From contig NZ_BDGT01000010.1 of assembly GCF_001748285.1 (NCBI RefSeq), positions 51,571 through 115,570 of the forward strand: a DNA stretch of 64,000 bases, in the 5' to 3' direction. Of the stretch, positions 54,844 to 63,415 are shown piece by piece. A program made the position numbers and the translations under genes. Numbering within the stretch: the stretch's first letter is position 1; each line of letters opens with the position of its first letter. This DNA comes from Thermogemmatispora onikobensis (GTDB lineage: Bacteria > Chloroflexota > Ktedonobacteria > Ktedonobacterales > Ktedonobacteraceae). The notes under the pieces are model-generated. The model searched no databases. It had not been told where the DNA came from and worked only from the letters and a program-made list of their open reading frames with translations.

Positions 54844-56661
54844 TCAGGCGCCCAGGGCCTCCAGCAACATATCGCCCTCTTCAGGAGAAAGCCGGCCTTC
54901 AGCTATCATGCGCAAAATCGCTTCGCGCTCGCGCTCATGCTCGTGCTCGACGGCGGCAACTGGGGCGGGATCTGATACGGACTCCGCGGCTGCCTGGGAG
55001 GACACTGCTGGCTGCGAACCAGGTTGCTCAGCCGAGGATGCCGCGGGCCGCATGGGGGGTGTTTCTGTTCTCTCCTTTGATCCGCTCGAAGGTGGCGGTG
55101 AAGCCTGCCAGCGCTCTTCAGCCGATGAGACCAGGCCCAGATTGCGCAAGGCCCGCTCCACGGCCTCCATTGCCCCCGCTACTCCTTCCGCAGCAGCCCG
55201 CTGAGCCTGATCGAGCATGCGATAGAGACGCTCCGGGTCCATCTGCCACTCATGTTCCTGAAAGCGCAGGCGCACTCGCGATCCCCCACGCTGGGGCCCG
55301 AACCGGGCAAAGCGGCGCTCCCAGGCCGAGGCCCGCTCCTGTGCACGCCGTGCTTGCTCCTCCAGCATGCGCAGTACCTCCTCAGACCAGCGGGCGCTCG
55401 ACTCTACTCCAGCCCCAGCCAGCTCGCGGGCCAGGTCTTGAGCCAGGCGCGTCATCTCGCGGGCCAGCTCCTGACCCAGGGTAGTCATGGTCCGACCGAA
55501 AGCTTTCATCTCCTGCTCAAAGTCCTCCCAAGACCATAACAAGGAGCGCCAAGGTCCCTCATCGGCACGGGGATGATCCCCCCCCTGCAGGCGCAGATTG
55601 CCACCAACGCGCAGCTCCACCTGGGCCTCCCCCGAGCCATAAACCAGCGAGAGCAGGCGTGTCTCACCTCGCTCCTGGCCGAGACCAGCGCCACTGACGC
55701 TCCCACCGACCACGGCCCGCAAGGTAAGATTAGCCTGCGCCGGCAGCGAGAGCACCGCATCGCCACTTACATTCAAGCGCGTGAATGAGCCTGGCGGAAA
55801 GTCTGCCTGCAACGAAAGATCGCCCTCTACGGTCCCCATCTCCAGAGAAGCATGGATCTTCTTCAGGACCGCATCCGACACCACCTGACTCACCCTCATC
55901 TGGCCCATTACCTCGCGACAATCGAGGTCGCCACTGATACGCCCGATTTCCACCTCACCGCTGATATCGCGCAGCACCGCGTCGCCCTCGATGCCGCCTA
56001 TATAGACCTGGGCAGCGCCGAGCAGCTCCAGATCGCCCCCGATCTGCCCTAGTACCACCTTCGTATCAGTCCCCCCCTGTACCTGGGCATCGCCACCAAC
56101 ACGCCCACAGCGTAATGAGCTGGCAACAGCGGGCAGGCGCAGATCGCCACCAACGGAGCCGAGCAGGACCGTACCGCCGCCTTCCACTACAAGATCGCCG
56201 CCCACCGAGGACATCTCCAGCCGCTCGACCTCTTTGACCAGGCCCTCGCCAATCTCGCCGCGCACGCGCATCAGCGGTACCTCCTGCACGCGCAGATCTC
56301 CCGCAACGCGCCCGAGAACCAGCGCCTCGCTCAGACGCTTCACCGCCAGATCCGCACGCGCCTCTTCCAGCTCACAGAGCCGAATGCCCTGAATATCTCC
56401 GTCCCCAGCGAGCCAGCCCACGGAGAGAGCCGCATCTGCTGGCAGCCAGAGCGTCAGGTCACCACGACAATCGCCCAGTACCAGGCATTCCTTGCCGCCA
56501 CGCACCAGCTCCGCCGCCAGGGCGTGGTCGCTCTCGATCAGCACGCGCTGAAGCTCACCAGGATGCTCACCAGGATGCTCACCGGGACGCACAACGAGAT
56601 CGCCACTGATGCGGTCCACCCTGATCCGTGGCTGGGGTCCAACACTCACCGTTTGTCGCAT
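54844..56661 (-). CDS. Beta-repeat (DUF4097 / bactofilin-like) protein with SHOCT-like end
   Basis: 605 residues. Residues about 1-370 consist of irregular repeats of roughly 20-25 residues with GDL/GDA at each turn (VGGDLVVEGGGTVLLGSVGG, VGGDAQVQGG, IGGDLELLG, ISGDLDCREV), the hallmark of a right-handed beta-helix as in DUF4097 and bactofilins. About 375-475 is helical coiled coil (LGQELAREMTRLAQDLAREL). A disordered linker follows. The last about 25 residues (ILRMIAEGRLSPEEGDMLLE) form a SHOCT-like helix pair, also found at the start of the neighbour protein. No signal peptide is visible. A tandem repeat gives PGEHPGEHPGE near residue 30. It is the third gene of a DUF2089 operon and may form a cytoplasmic scaffold. 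Confidence 0.75.
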   Translation of the reverse strand: MRQTVSVGPQPRIRVDRISGDLVVRPGEHPGEHPGELQRVLIESDHALAAELVRGGKECLVLGDCRGDLTLWLPADAALSVGWLAGDGDIQGIRLCELEEARADLAVKRLSEALVLGRVAGDLRVQEVPLMRVRGEIGEGLVKEVERLEMSSVGGDLVVEGGGTVLLGSVGGDLRLPAVASSLRCGRVGGDAQVQGGTDTKVVLGQIGGDLELLGAAQVYIGGIEGDAVLRDISGEVEIGRISGDLDCREVMGQMRVSQVVSDAVLKKIHASLEMGTVEGDLSLQADFPPGSFTRLNVSGDAVLSLPAQANLTLRAVVGGSVSGAGLGQERGETRLLSLVYGSGEAQVELRVGGNLRLQGGDHPRADEGPWRSLLWSWEDFEQEMKAFGRTMTTLGQELAREMTRLAQDLARELAGAGVESSARWSEEVLRMLEEQARRAQERASAWERRFARFGPQRGGSRVRLRFQEHEWQMDPERLYRMLDQAQRAAAEGVAGAMEAVERALRNLGLVSSAEERWQASPPPSSGSKERTETPPMRPAASSAEQPGSQPAVSSQAAAESVSDPAPVAAVEHEHEREREAILRMIAEGRLSPEEGDMLLEALGA

Positions 56662-56836
56662 AAGGCAGCCTCCTCAGGGCACACAAAACCCCTGTACCGA
56701 GCGGAGCACCAGCCAGCGCAAGCCACAGTCTCCGCTCGCTCCTTTCAGATCATCTTTCGTCGAGTAAGCTGGTACCCAGGACCTGGCCTATCGGCTCGCC
56801 AGAGACGAGAGCACCTGGCTACCTGGCGCGCCCACT

Positions 56837-57220
56837 CTAGCGCTCTTCCAGGAAGATCTCTACGCGCTCATTCTCCTCCAGATCCTGGAAATCAAGCAGG
56901 CGTCCTGTGGAAGCCTGAGCGATGGCACGCAGCAGCTGCTCCAGGGCACTGCCACTAATCTGAGGAGCCAAACGAGTTGCCAGACGCAAACCCACCTCGA
57001 TAAGCTCCACCGGGATCGTCACACTTGTCCGGGGACGATTCTGCAGCAGATCAGTCACGCGGATATGTACCAGGCGCTGGCGTGACCTGGCCCGCGGAAC
57101 AGGCACGGCCTCCGCAGGCGATGCCAGGGCATCGAGCAAGCGAGCAGCCTCAGCAGCACTGACCTGACCAGCCTCAATCAAACGCAGAATGCGATCGCGC
57201 TCTTCAGCGGGAACTGGCAT
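56837..57220 (-). CDS. SHOCT-like domain protein
   Basis: 127 residues. The N-terminal helix pair ERDRILRLIEAGQVSAAEAARLLDAL is the SHOCT-like motif that also closes both neighbour proteins. The rest (about 50-127) is a small alpha/beta part of unknown kind (LVHIRVTDL, TSVTIPVELIEVGLRLATRL), similar in pattern to the strand-helix units seen in proteins that accompany DUF4097. ATG 57220 lies 17 bases inside the DUF2089 gene, so translation is coupled. Function unknown. Confidence 0.75.
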   Translation of the reverse strand: MPVPAEERDRILRLIEAGQVSAAEAARLLDALASPAEAVPVPRARSRQRLVHIRVTDLLQNRPRTSVTIPVELIEVGLRLATRLAPQISGSALEQLLRAIAQASTGRLLDFQDLEENERVEIFLEER

Positions 57221-57590
57221 CTGACTGACCTCGCAGTAGGCGCATGGCCTCCTCAACTGTAATTTCGCGCGCGGCCAGGCGATCCAGAATCGCGCGTCGA
57301 TCAACACTGGGACGAGGCTCGCTCTCGGGCGGCCCCCCAAGAGCAGCCACAATCTCATCCAGACGGCTGCGCGCCGTGTTGTAGGCAATATCCAGCTCAC
57401 TGGCCAGCTTCTGAATATTGCCGCGATTCTTAACCAGGCGCTCCACAAAATCGAGCTGCTCGGGAGTAAGACGCCCAATCCACCCAAGGCTAAAACGCCC
57501 CTCGATCACTACGCCGCTCTCAGGACACTCCAGGCGCGTCACGATCAGCTCGCCGCCGCTCACCGGGTCTCTGGTTATCAGCCTGTGCAT
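57204..57590 (-). CDS. DUF2089-family putative regulator
   Basis: 128 residues. LIVTRLECPESGVVIEGRFS, then LTPEQLDFVERLVKNRGNIQ and LASELDIAYNTARSRLDEIV are the DUF2089 blocks; the second resembles a sigma-factor region 4-like helix-turn-helix. In typical members the N-terminus is a zinc ribbon with four Cys; here only one Cys remains (DPVSGG and CPESG), so zinc is probably not bound. The C-terminal helices (ILDRLAAREITVEEAMRLL) repeat the SHOCT-like pattern. ATG 57590 is preferred over the open frame to 57644. It leads the operon with the SHOCT and beta-repeat genes and may control it. Confidence 0.85.
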   Translation of the reverse strand: MHRLITRDPVSGGELIVTRLECPESGVVIEGRFSLGWIGRLTPEQLDFVERLVKNRGNIQKLASELDIAYNTARSRLDEIVAALGGPPESEPRPSVDRRAILDRLAAREITVEEAMRLLRGQSDASSR

Positions 57591-57699
57591 GCTTCTCTCT
57601 TCTTCACCGGGACCATCTTCTCGCCCCGGACCTCCTGAATCCAATTTCCCATATGGACCACCGGCCCAGTTCGGGAATGGCTATGCGTTTCTGCTCATG

Positions 57700-57728
57700 A
57701 TTTTAGCACAGTCGCTCAATTTCGTCAA
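57700..57728 (-). promoter_or_regulatory. Promoter of the DUF2089 operon
   Basis: On the minus strand TTGACG (57723-57728), 17-base spacer, TAAAAT (57700-57705). The transcript start near 57693 gives a leader of about 100 bases to ATG 57590. Confidence 0.75.
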
Positions 57729-57825
57729 TGAATATGGCAAAATACACCCCAAAAATGGAGAGATATACCATTGATGATGCCATCTCTACCCTCACACCCC
57801 CCAGGATGAGCAAAAGACCGACAAC

Positions 57826-57841
57826 TAAGTATTTATACCTG
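57826..57841. promoter_or_regulatory. Degenerate copy of the TAGGTAT-TT-ATACCTA repeat
   Basis: TAAGTAT-TT-ATACCTG keeps 5 of 7 pairs of the perfect repeat at 4616-4631 and shares 11 consecutive bases with it. It lies upstream of a damaged GT-C gene, while the perfect copy lies upstream of an intact GT-C gene. Confidence 0.4.
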
Positions 57842-57990
57842 GGCAATACATGTTACTGCTTTCTGCTTAACCCGTCACACTTTGCGAAGCCGCCCGGCAG
57901 AGTCGGGTGAAAGCGGCCCCTGCCCATTCCTCCGGCACAGCATGCTCCTCGTCCAGCCTGGCGACTAGCTCTCTCTTCAGGAGCGTAGCT

Positions 57991-58524
57991 ATGGAAGACA
58001 CTGATTGCTCTCATTCTAAAGCGTTCTTGAGGACCGCTCCTTCTGAAAGCATCTCTCTATCGCATTCCTTCTACGAGCGAAGACCTGGTTTCTTTATGAG
58101 AAGCCTCTCCCCTTACCGGCCTCTGTTGAGCGGTGAGGGAATCTGGGCTACGTTACTGGCCCTGGTGGCTCTGGCTCTGGGCCTGTACCATCTTGGTACG
58201 CCTAGCCTCTGGTTCGACGAATTGCTCTCGGTCTCGCGGGCCTCACAATCGTTGCCCACGCTCTGGCACACCATTCTCTTGCCCTACAATGTCGCGCGCG
58301 TCACTCTGGGTACAGAGAAGGCCAGCCAGGCGACTGATCCATCCGCCCTAGCCACCTACGCCGCGCACCATGCGCGCCTCTTCTATGTTACTGCTCGGCT
58401 GCCCAACGCGGCAGCCGTTCAGCGCGCTCAGGCCAGCGTCGCCTGGCTCTCCTCTCACTACCACCTGCTGGCCTCTTTTGCTACCAGCACCGCTCACGTC
58501 TATCTGTTTGAGACGGCAAGCTAG
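57991..58524 (+). pseudogene. Internally deleted GT-C glycosyltransferase remnant
   Basis: 177 codons, open throughout. An N-terminal membrane helix (about 48-66) leads to SLWFDELLSVSRASQSLPTL, the first luminal loop of GT-C dolichyl/undecaprenyl-phosphate sugar transferases, with the Asp-Glu pair. The chain then jumps to a soluble end (LFYVTARLPNAA, VAWLSSHYHLLASF, VYLFE) that in such proteins stands after ten or more membrane segments. About 300-400 residues of the membrane body are missing with the frame kept. AGGAG stands eight bases before ATG 57991. It may be a dead remnant or a shortened protein; catalytic function is very unlikely. Confidence 0.6.
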
Positions 58525-58536
58525 GACCAGCAAGGC

Positions 58537-58583
58537 GTGACGGCCTGCCGGCTCTCATCAAACTGGCCTTGACAGGCCGTCAC
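58537..58583. promoter_or_regulatory. 11-bp perfect inverted repeat overlapping the sufB promoter
   Basis: GTGACGGCCTG (58537-58547) and CAGGCCGTCAC (58573-58583) are perfect arms 25 bases apart. The right arm covers the end of the -35 box and the start of the spacer of the sufB promoter. It could be a looped operator or a weak terminator for the remnant gene; no T-tract follows. Confidence 0.55.
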
Positions 58584-58598
58584 AATGGGCCGTATAAT
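58569..58598 (+). promoter_or_regulatory. Consensus promoter of sufB
   Basis: TTGACA (58569-58574), 18-base spacer, TATAAT (58593-58598): both hexamers are exact consensus. Transcript start near 58605, about 95 bases before the ATG. AATCC...GGATT (about 58609-58632) in the early leader is a further weak inverted repeat. Confidence 0.88.
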
Positions 58599-58699
58599 TA
58601 GAGGAGCAAATCCGAGTATTAGAGTAAGGATTAATCGAGGTGGCGCTGTTTCCTCATGTGTGAGGCAGGGGTCTCGACGCCACACTGAGGTGATGTGAG

Positions 58700-60106
58700 A
58701 TGAGCACGCAAGAAATCTTCGGTACTGCCGAGCCGAGCTACACCGCTGGCTTCCATGTACCTGAAAATTACGCCTTCAAGTCGAAGAAGGGGCTGAGCCG
58801 CGAGGTCGTGGAGCAGATCTCGGAGATGAAGGGCGAGCCTGACTGGATGCGCCGCTTCCGTCTCAAGAGCCTCGACCTCTTTCTGAAGCGGCCTCTGCCT
58901 ACCTGGGGTGCAGACCTCTCGGGGATCAACTTCGACGATATCTACTACTACATTAAGCCCGTCAGGGAACAGGGCCGCTCGTGGGACGAGGTGCCGCCCG
59001 AGATTAAGGAGACCTTCGATCGTCTGGGTATCCCCGAGGCGGAGCGCAAGTATCTGGCCGGCGTGACGGCCCAGTATGAGAGCGAGGCGGTCTATCATAA
59101 GGTCCGCGAGGATCTGGAGAAGATGGGCGTGATCTTTATGGATATGGATAGCGCCCTGCGCCTCTACCCGGACCTGGTGAAGGAGTACTTCGGTACGATC
59201 GTTCCGCCCTCCGATAATAAGTTCGCTTCGCTCAATAGCGCGGTCTGGAGCGGCGGCAGCTTTGTCTATGTGCCGGAGAATGTGCGCGTGGAGATTCCTC
59301 TCCAGGCCTACTTCCGCATCAATGCCCAGAATATGGGCCAGTTCGAGCGGACGCTGATCATCGCGGAACCCGGCTCGTATGTCCACTATGTGGAGGGCTG
59401 CACGGCTCCTACCTATTCGACCGATAGCCTCCATAGCGCCGTGGTGGAGATTATCGTGAAGCGCGGCGCCCGCGTGCGCTATACAACGATCCAGAACTGG
59501 TCGAAGAACGTCTATAACCTGGTGACGAAGCGCGCCGCCGCCTACGCCGATGCGACGATGGAGTGGGTCGATGGCAACCTGGGCTCGAAGGTGACGATGA
59601 AGTATCCTGCCGTCCTGCTGATGGAGCCGGGCGCACGCGGCGATATTCTGTCCGTGGCCTTCGCCGGCGACGGGCAGCATCAGGATGCCGGCGCGAAGGT
59701 AACCCATCTGGCCCCATACACAACTTCGCAGATTCTGTCGAAGTCGGTCTCGAAGGGCACGGGCCGCGCCTCTTACCGCGGACTGGTGCGCGTCAATCCG
59801 GAGGCCCACCATACGAAGTGCAGCGTGCGCTGCGACGCCCTGCTGCTGGATGAGCAGGCCCGCACCGATACGTATCCGACGATGCGGATCGAGAATAATG
59901 AGACGGAGATCGGCCACGAGGCTACCGTCTCGAAGGTCGGTGAGGATCAGCTCTTCTACCTGATGAGCCGCGGTCTGGACGAGTCGGAGGCTTATTCGCT
60001 GATCGTGAACGGCTTCATCGAGCCGATCACCAAGGAGCTGCCGATGGAGTACGCGGTCGAGCTGAACCGCCTCATCCAACTGGAGATGTCGGGCAGCGTC
60101 GGTTGA
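58700..60106 (+). CDS. sufB: Fe-S cluster assembly protein SufB
   Basis: 468 residues, full SufB length. Conserved blocks include [96 protein letters not shown] (with the Cys used in cluster assembly) and [20 protein letters not shown]. SufB is the scaffold of the SufBCD complex that builds [4Fe-4S] clusters in the cytoplasm. ATG 58700 has GAGGTGAT upstream. Unusually it stands alone: no sufC, sufD, sufS or sufU is adjacent, and it has its own strong promoter and terminator. Codon use (many GAG/AAG/ACG/TCG) looks stricter than its neighbours, consistent with high expression. Confidence 0.97.
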   Translation: MSTQEIFGTAEPSYTAGFHVPENYAFKSKKGLSREVVEQISEMKGEPDWMRRFRLKSLDLFLKRPLPTWGADLSGINFDDIYYYIKPVREQGRSWDEVPPEIKETFDRLGIPEAERKYLAGVTAQYESEAVYHKVREDLEKMGVIFMDMDSALRLYPDLVKEYFGTIVPPSDNKFASLNSAVWSGGSFVYVPENVRVEIPLQAYFRINAQNMGQFERTLIIAEPGSYVHYVEGCTAPTYSTDSLHSAVVEIIVKRGARVRYTTIQNWSKNVYNLVTKRAAAYADATMEWVDGNLGSKVTMKYPAVLLMEPGARGDILSVAFAGDGQHQDAGAKVTHLAPYTTSQILSKSVSKGTGRASYRGLVRVNPEAHHTKCSVRCDALLLDEQARTDTYPTMRIENNETEIGHEATVSKVGEDQLFYLMSRGLDESEAYSLIVNGFIEPITKELPMEYAVELNRLIQLEMSGSVG

Positions 60107-60156
60107 TCTCACCTGCCCAGCCCACGCCCAGCACGGAGCAGAAGCTCTCAGTCAAG

Positions 60157-60189
60157 GGTCATCGCCTGCCTACGGCGATGACCTTTTTT
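60157..60189 (+). terminator. Rho-independent terminator of sufB
   Basis: GGTCATCGCC (60157-60166) pairs perfectly with GGCGATGACC (60174-60183) over a 7-base loop and runs directly into six T (60184-60189). It lies 50 bases after the sufB stop. Confidence 0.95.
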
Positions 60190-60304
60190 GTCGGTCCGCT
60201 CACTCCCGTCGAGCAGAGGACAAAACTCCACCCCTGTGTCGGCGCTCAAGAAAGAGGGGGCGCTCGCCAGCGCCAGGGAGGGAGCCAGCCGGGAGCCAGG
60301 GGAC

Positions 60305-60946
60305 TCAGGAAGTGGCGGTCTGCGGGGCAATGCCTTCAAAGACTGTGTCGATGAGCCGTTCGATGATGGCCTCGTTGAAGGGCTGCGGCTGCGAGGGCGC
60401 CAGGGGACCCAGCATGAGGTGATAGAAGAGCGGCCCGGCCACCATATCGATGATCAGCCAGGGGTCCAGATCAGAGCGCACTTCACCGCGCTCCTGGGCC
60501 TGCCTGATTAGCTCGATAAACTGCTGCAGGCGCGGAGCAAAGAGACGCTCAACAAAGGCGCGATAGATCTCGGGGTTGATGTGGACCTCGCCAAGGGCCC
60601 GGAAGAGCAGCCGTTGCAGAAACGGGTTCTGTTGGATCGCTCGATAGGCCAGGGTATAGATGGCGATGAAGTCACGCCGCAGGTGACCAGTGTTGATGAC
60701 CGGAACGTCGGTGTAGATGCGATGGGCGGCTTCCATGACCAGCTCTTCCTTGGAGGACCAGCGGCGGTAGATGGTGGCTTTGCTGACACCGGCCCGGGCC
60801 GCAACGCCCTCGATGGTCATGCCCTGATAGCCTTCTTCGGCTAGCTCTTCCAGGGTGGCCTGGAGGATGGCCATGTGAGCCTGGGCGCTCCGTGGACGCC
60901 CAGGCCGCCGTTGGGCTGATTCTGGCTCAGAGTCAGGAATGATCAT
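60305..60946 (-). CDS. TetR/AcrR-family transcriptional regulator
   Basis: 213 residues. The N-terminal helix-turn-helix spans about 20-66 (ILQATLEELAEEGYQGMTIE, GVAARAGVSKATIYRRWSSK). The C-terminal ligand domain is helical (IYTLAYRAIQQNPFLQRLLF) and of the TetR_C type seen with EmrB-like pumps. It begins 14 bases inside the end of the MFS gene, so pump and regulator are one operon, and it should repress it through the two operators at 62591-62657. GAGGAAG lies about nine bases before the ATG. Confidence 0.94.
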   Translation of the reverse strand: MIIPDSEPESAQRRPGRPRSAQAHMAILQATLEELAEEGYQGMTIEGVAARAGVSKATIYRRWSSKEELVMEAAHRIYTDVPVINTGHLRRDFIAIYTLAYRAIQQNPFLQRLLFRALGEVHINPEIYRAFVERLFAPRLQQFIELIRQAQERGEVRSDLDPWLIIDMVAGPLFYHLMLGPLAPSQPQPFNEAIIERLIDTVFEGIAPQTATS

Positions 60947-62564
60947 GAGATGGCTCTTCCTCCCTTGCCTTCATTGTAGTAGGTGACTCTGCAGGCGTCA
61001 AGTCCACTGCATCAGTGACCCGAGCCTGGCGGCGGGCTCGCGCTGGCAGGAAGAGCAGCGCCACTAAGGCCCCGATAACGAGCACGGAGACAGTCACCAG
61101 GGCACTGCGATCGAATGCTTCGATGAAAGCCCGCTCTGCGGCGCTGCGCAGCAACGCCTGAGCCGGCGGCGGTAGCTGCCCGGCTACCACAATGGCCTTG
61201 CCAATGGAGTCGCGTACAGCTGCTCCCAGGACGGGCGGCAACTGCCCAAGGATGGCCGCAGCATGCTGCTGCAGGGCGTCACGGTAGACGGTCGAGAGGA
61301 CGCTCCCCAGAACAGCAACGCCCAGCGCACCCCCAACCTGGCGCGTGGTGTCGTTGACGGCGGAACCGACGCCAGCACGTGCCACCGGCAGCGCGTCCAT
61401 GATGGAGGTGGCCGCCGGCGCCGCGACCAGCCCGAGGCCCAGACCGGTGATCAGGAGCATGAGGGCAACGGGCGAATAGCCACTGCCCTGCTGGATGCAG
61501 GCCAGGAGGCCAGCCCCAATGGCGACGATGAAAAGCCCAATCGCTACCGGCAGCTTGGGACCGAGGCGCTCGCTGAGACGTGGAGCAACGATGGAGCCAA
61601 GCAGTAGCGTCGGGACGAGCGGCATGAGCGCCGCCCCAGCCTGCAGCGGCGTCTGCCCGACAACGAACTGCAGGTACTGGGTCAAGAGCAACAGCGCGCC
61701 AAAGGTGGCAAAGGTGGTAAGGGTCATCACCAGGCTGGCCACCGAAAAGCGCGGGTTACGGAAAAGGCGCACGTCCAGCATGGGTCGGCGCGTCCGCACT
61801 TCCCAGATGGCAAAGGCCAGCAGCAGCAGCAGCGCCAGGCCCAACGCCGTCAGGATCTGGCGATCGCCCCAGCCACGTTGAGGAGCTTCGATCAGCCCCC
61901 AGACAAGAGCACTCAGCCCGCCAATGGAGAGCAGAGTACCGAGTGGGTCGAGATGCGCTTGCTCAGGATCACGCGATTCGGGAACGAGCCAGAGCGTTCC
62001 GACCAGGGCGACGAAGACGATCGGGAGGTTGATGAGGAAGATGCTCCCCCAGGCGAAGTGATCGAGCAGCCAGCCCCCAACAAGCGGGCCGATCACGATC
62101 CCTAGCCCGGCAATGCCCGACCAGGCCCCAATGGCTCGCCCACGCTCCGGTCCGCTGAAGACAGCAGCAATGATGGCCAGGGTAGAGGGCATGATGAGAG
62201 CGGCCCCCAGCCCCATGACAGTACGCGCGGCGATGAGCAGGTCGGCTGAACCGGAGAGCATCGCCCACAGGGAGCCTCCCGCAAAGAGCAGCAGGCCCAC
62301 CATGAGGACGAGCCGCCGCCCGTAACGATCGCAGAGGCTGCCCGCGCTGAGGAGCAGGCCAGCAAAGACCAGGGTGTAGGCGTCCACAAACCATTGGAGC
62401 TGGCTCTCGCTGGCTCCTAGCGCACGCGCCAGCGTCGGCAGGGCCACGTTTAAGATGGTGTTGTCCATGACGATGACCAGCAGGCTGAGACAGACAACGG
62501 CGAAGATCCACCAGCGCCGCTCGCTGACCTGCTGGCTCAATCCCAGACTGTTCAGGGTATCCAT
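60933..62564 (-). CDS. DHA2-family (EmrB/QacA) drug efflux MFS transporter
   Basis: 543 residues with 14 predicted membrane segments. Motif A-type loop GSLCDRYGRRLVLMVG, the DHA2 motif VVCLSLLVIVMDNTILNVAL with an acidic residue in helix 1, motif C region GIAGLGIVIGPLVGGWLLDH and NLPIVF are all present. It exports cationic or lipophilic drugs using the proton gradient. A charged tail of about 30 residues follows the last helix. GAGGA stands nine bases before ATG 62564. First gene of an operon with the TetR regulator. Confidence 0.93.
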   Translation of the reverse strand: MDTLNSLGLSQQVSERRWWIFAVVCLSLLVIVMDNTILNVALPTLARALGASESQLQWFVDAYTLVFAGLLLSAGSLCDRYGRRLVLMVGLLLFAGGSLWAMLSGSADLLIAARTVMGLGAALIMPSTLAIIAAVFSGPERGRAIGAWSGIAGLGIVIGPLVGGWLLDHFAWGSIFLINLPIVFVALVGTLWLVPESRDPEQAHLDPLGTLLSIGGLSALVWGLIEAPQRGWGDRQILTALGLALLLLLAFAIWEVRTRRPMLDVRLFRNPRFSVASLVMTLTTFATFGALLLLTQYLQFVVGQTPLQAGAALMPLVPTLLLGSIVAPRLSERLGPKLPVAIGLFIVAIGAGLLACIQQGSGYSPVALMLLITGLGLGLVAAPAATSIMDALPVARAGVGSAVNDTTRQVGGALGVAVLGSVLSTVYRDALQQHAAAILGQLPPVLGAAVRDSIGKAIVVAGQLPPPAQALLRSAAERAFIEAFDRSALVTVSVLVIGALVALLFLPARARRQARVTDAVDLTPAESPTTMKAREEEPSHDHS

Positions 62565-62590
62565 GCCCTGATTCCTCGCTTCCTATTTAG

Positions 62591-62657
62591 ATACGAAACG
62601 GTATCGTTTCTTTATGGAGTATAGCACACCAAAATACGAAACGCCATAGTTTCGTAT
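62591..62657. promoter_or_regulatory. Pair of TetR-type operators around the efflux operon promoter
   Basis: Site 1: GAAACG-GTAT-CGTTTC (62595-62610). Site 2: ATACGAAAC-GCCATA-GTTTCGTAT (62634-62657), 9-bp perfect arms. They share ATACGAAAC and flank the minus-strand -10 box TATACT (62618-62623). Bound repressor on either side would block polymerase, so autorepression of the pump-regulator operon is likely. Confidence 0.8.
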
Positions 62658-62700
62658 CCATAACGAGGAAAGCGAGTTACCTACCGACGATCTCTCGCGC

Positions 62701-63105
62701 TCAGCGCCAATCGAGTACCGCCCCTTGCTGCTGCTGCACGTACTTCAGAAAGCCTTTGCGGCCCATGCTGTTCCTGAGCGTCAGGCCGGGCAGCAGCGCA
62801 TGTGAGACCAAGGCGCGCGGCCTGCCAGTAGCATCCACCTCGTAGAGACCATTGTAGCGCTGCCAGCGCGGCAGGAGGCTGATTGCCAGGAGTGAGTGCA
62901 AGACGAACAAGATAGAGGCCAGTATCTCCAGATGCCAGACAAAGAAGAGAAGAGCGAGGACAGTGACTATCAGCGCTCCAGCCAGGGTAGCAACTAGCAT
63001 CCGTCTAGGAAGCGCCCAGGCCAGTGGTGGGGCATCCTCCCGCCACCAGTAGCGGCAGACCACGAGCTGACGATCGCTCAGCGGTTCTTGAGCCGAGCGT
63101 TCCAT
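62701..63105 (-). CDS. Hypothetical membrane protein
   Basis: 134 residues. Two adjacent membrane segments (about 34-56 and 58-78: VATLAGALIVTVLALLFFVW, ILASILFVLHSLLAISLL) separate a basic/acidic N-terminus from a C-terminal soluble part with SHALLPGLTLRNSMGRKGFL. AAAGGAG lies eight bases before ATG 63105, so the frame's earlier 30 codons are excluded. No family recognised; it is upstream of the efflux operon in the same direction but separated by a promoter. Confidence 0.65.
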   Translation of the reverse strand: MERSAQEPLSDRQLVVCRYWWREDAPPLAWALPRRMLVATLAGALIVTVLALLFFVWHLEILASILFVLHSLLAISLLPRWQRYNGLYEVDATGRPRALVSHALLPGLTLRNSMGRKGFLKYVQQQQGAVLDWR

Positions 63106-63415
63106 CCCCTTATCTCCTTTCCAATGCGGATCAGCCGGAGCGCCTGGGCGGTGCCTTCCGGGCATCGCTGGCGCTCCTGTTCGGCTTCCATTCACTATAA
63201 ACGCAGGTGAAGTCGGTTACTCCAACAGAGGCGTCGGGAAGGGGTGGCATTGGGAGAAGAGGGCAGGACGATGCAGACGAGATGAGCGCAAGACAACGAT
63301 GTGACCCTTTCCTTTCAAGGGTAGCCCCTCTTCATTCAACTCAGGCAGCTGCGGAGCTGCTTTTGCCGTCAGCGGTCCCCTATGGCAACAGTCCCGCGAG
63401 ATCGTCAGTCAGCGG
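63106..63415. other. Intergenic region
   Basis: About 310 bases between two leftward membrane-protein genes. No gene, terminator or clear promoter is seen. Confidence 0.35.

Larger units (their letters stand above)
57591..57990. other. Intergenic region between divergent genes with promoter and inverted repeat
   Basis: About 400 bases, AT-richer from 57690 to 57860. It holds the DUF2089 promoter (57700-57728) and an operator-like repeat (57826-57841). No gene supported. Confidence 0.45.

Noticed and set aside
58631..60112. 493-codon minus-strand frame over sufB
   Set aside because: Antisense shadow of sufB. It has His/Arg/Leu-rich sequence without family features, while the plus strand is an intact SufB with promoter and terminator.
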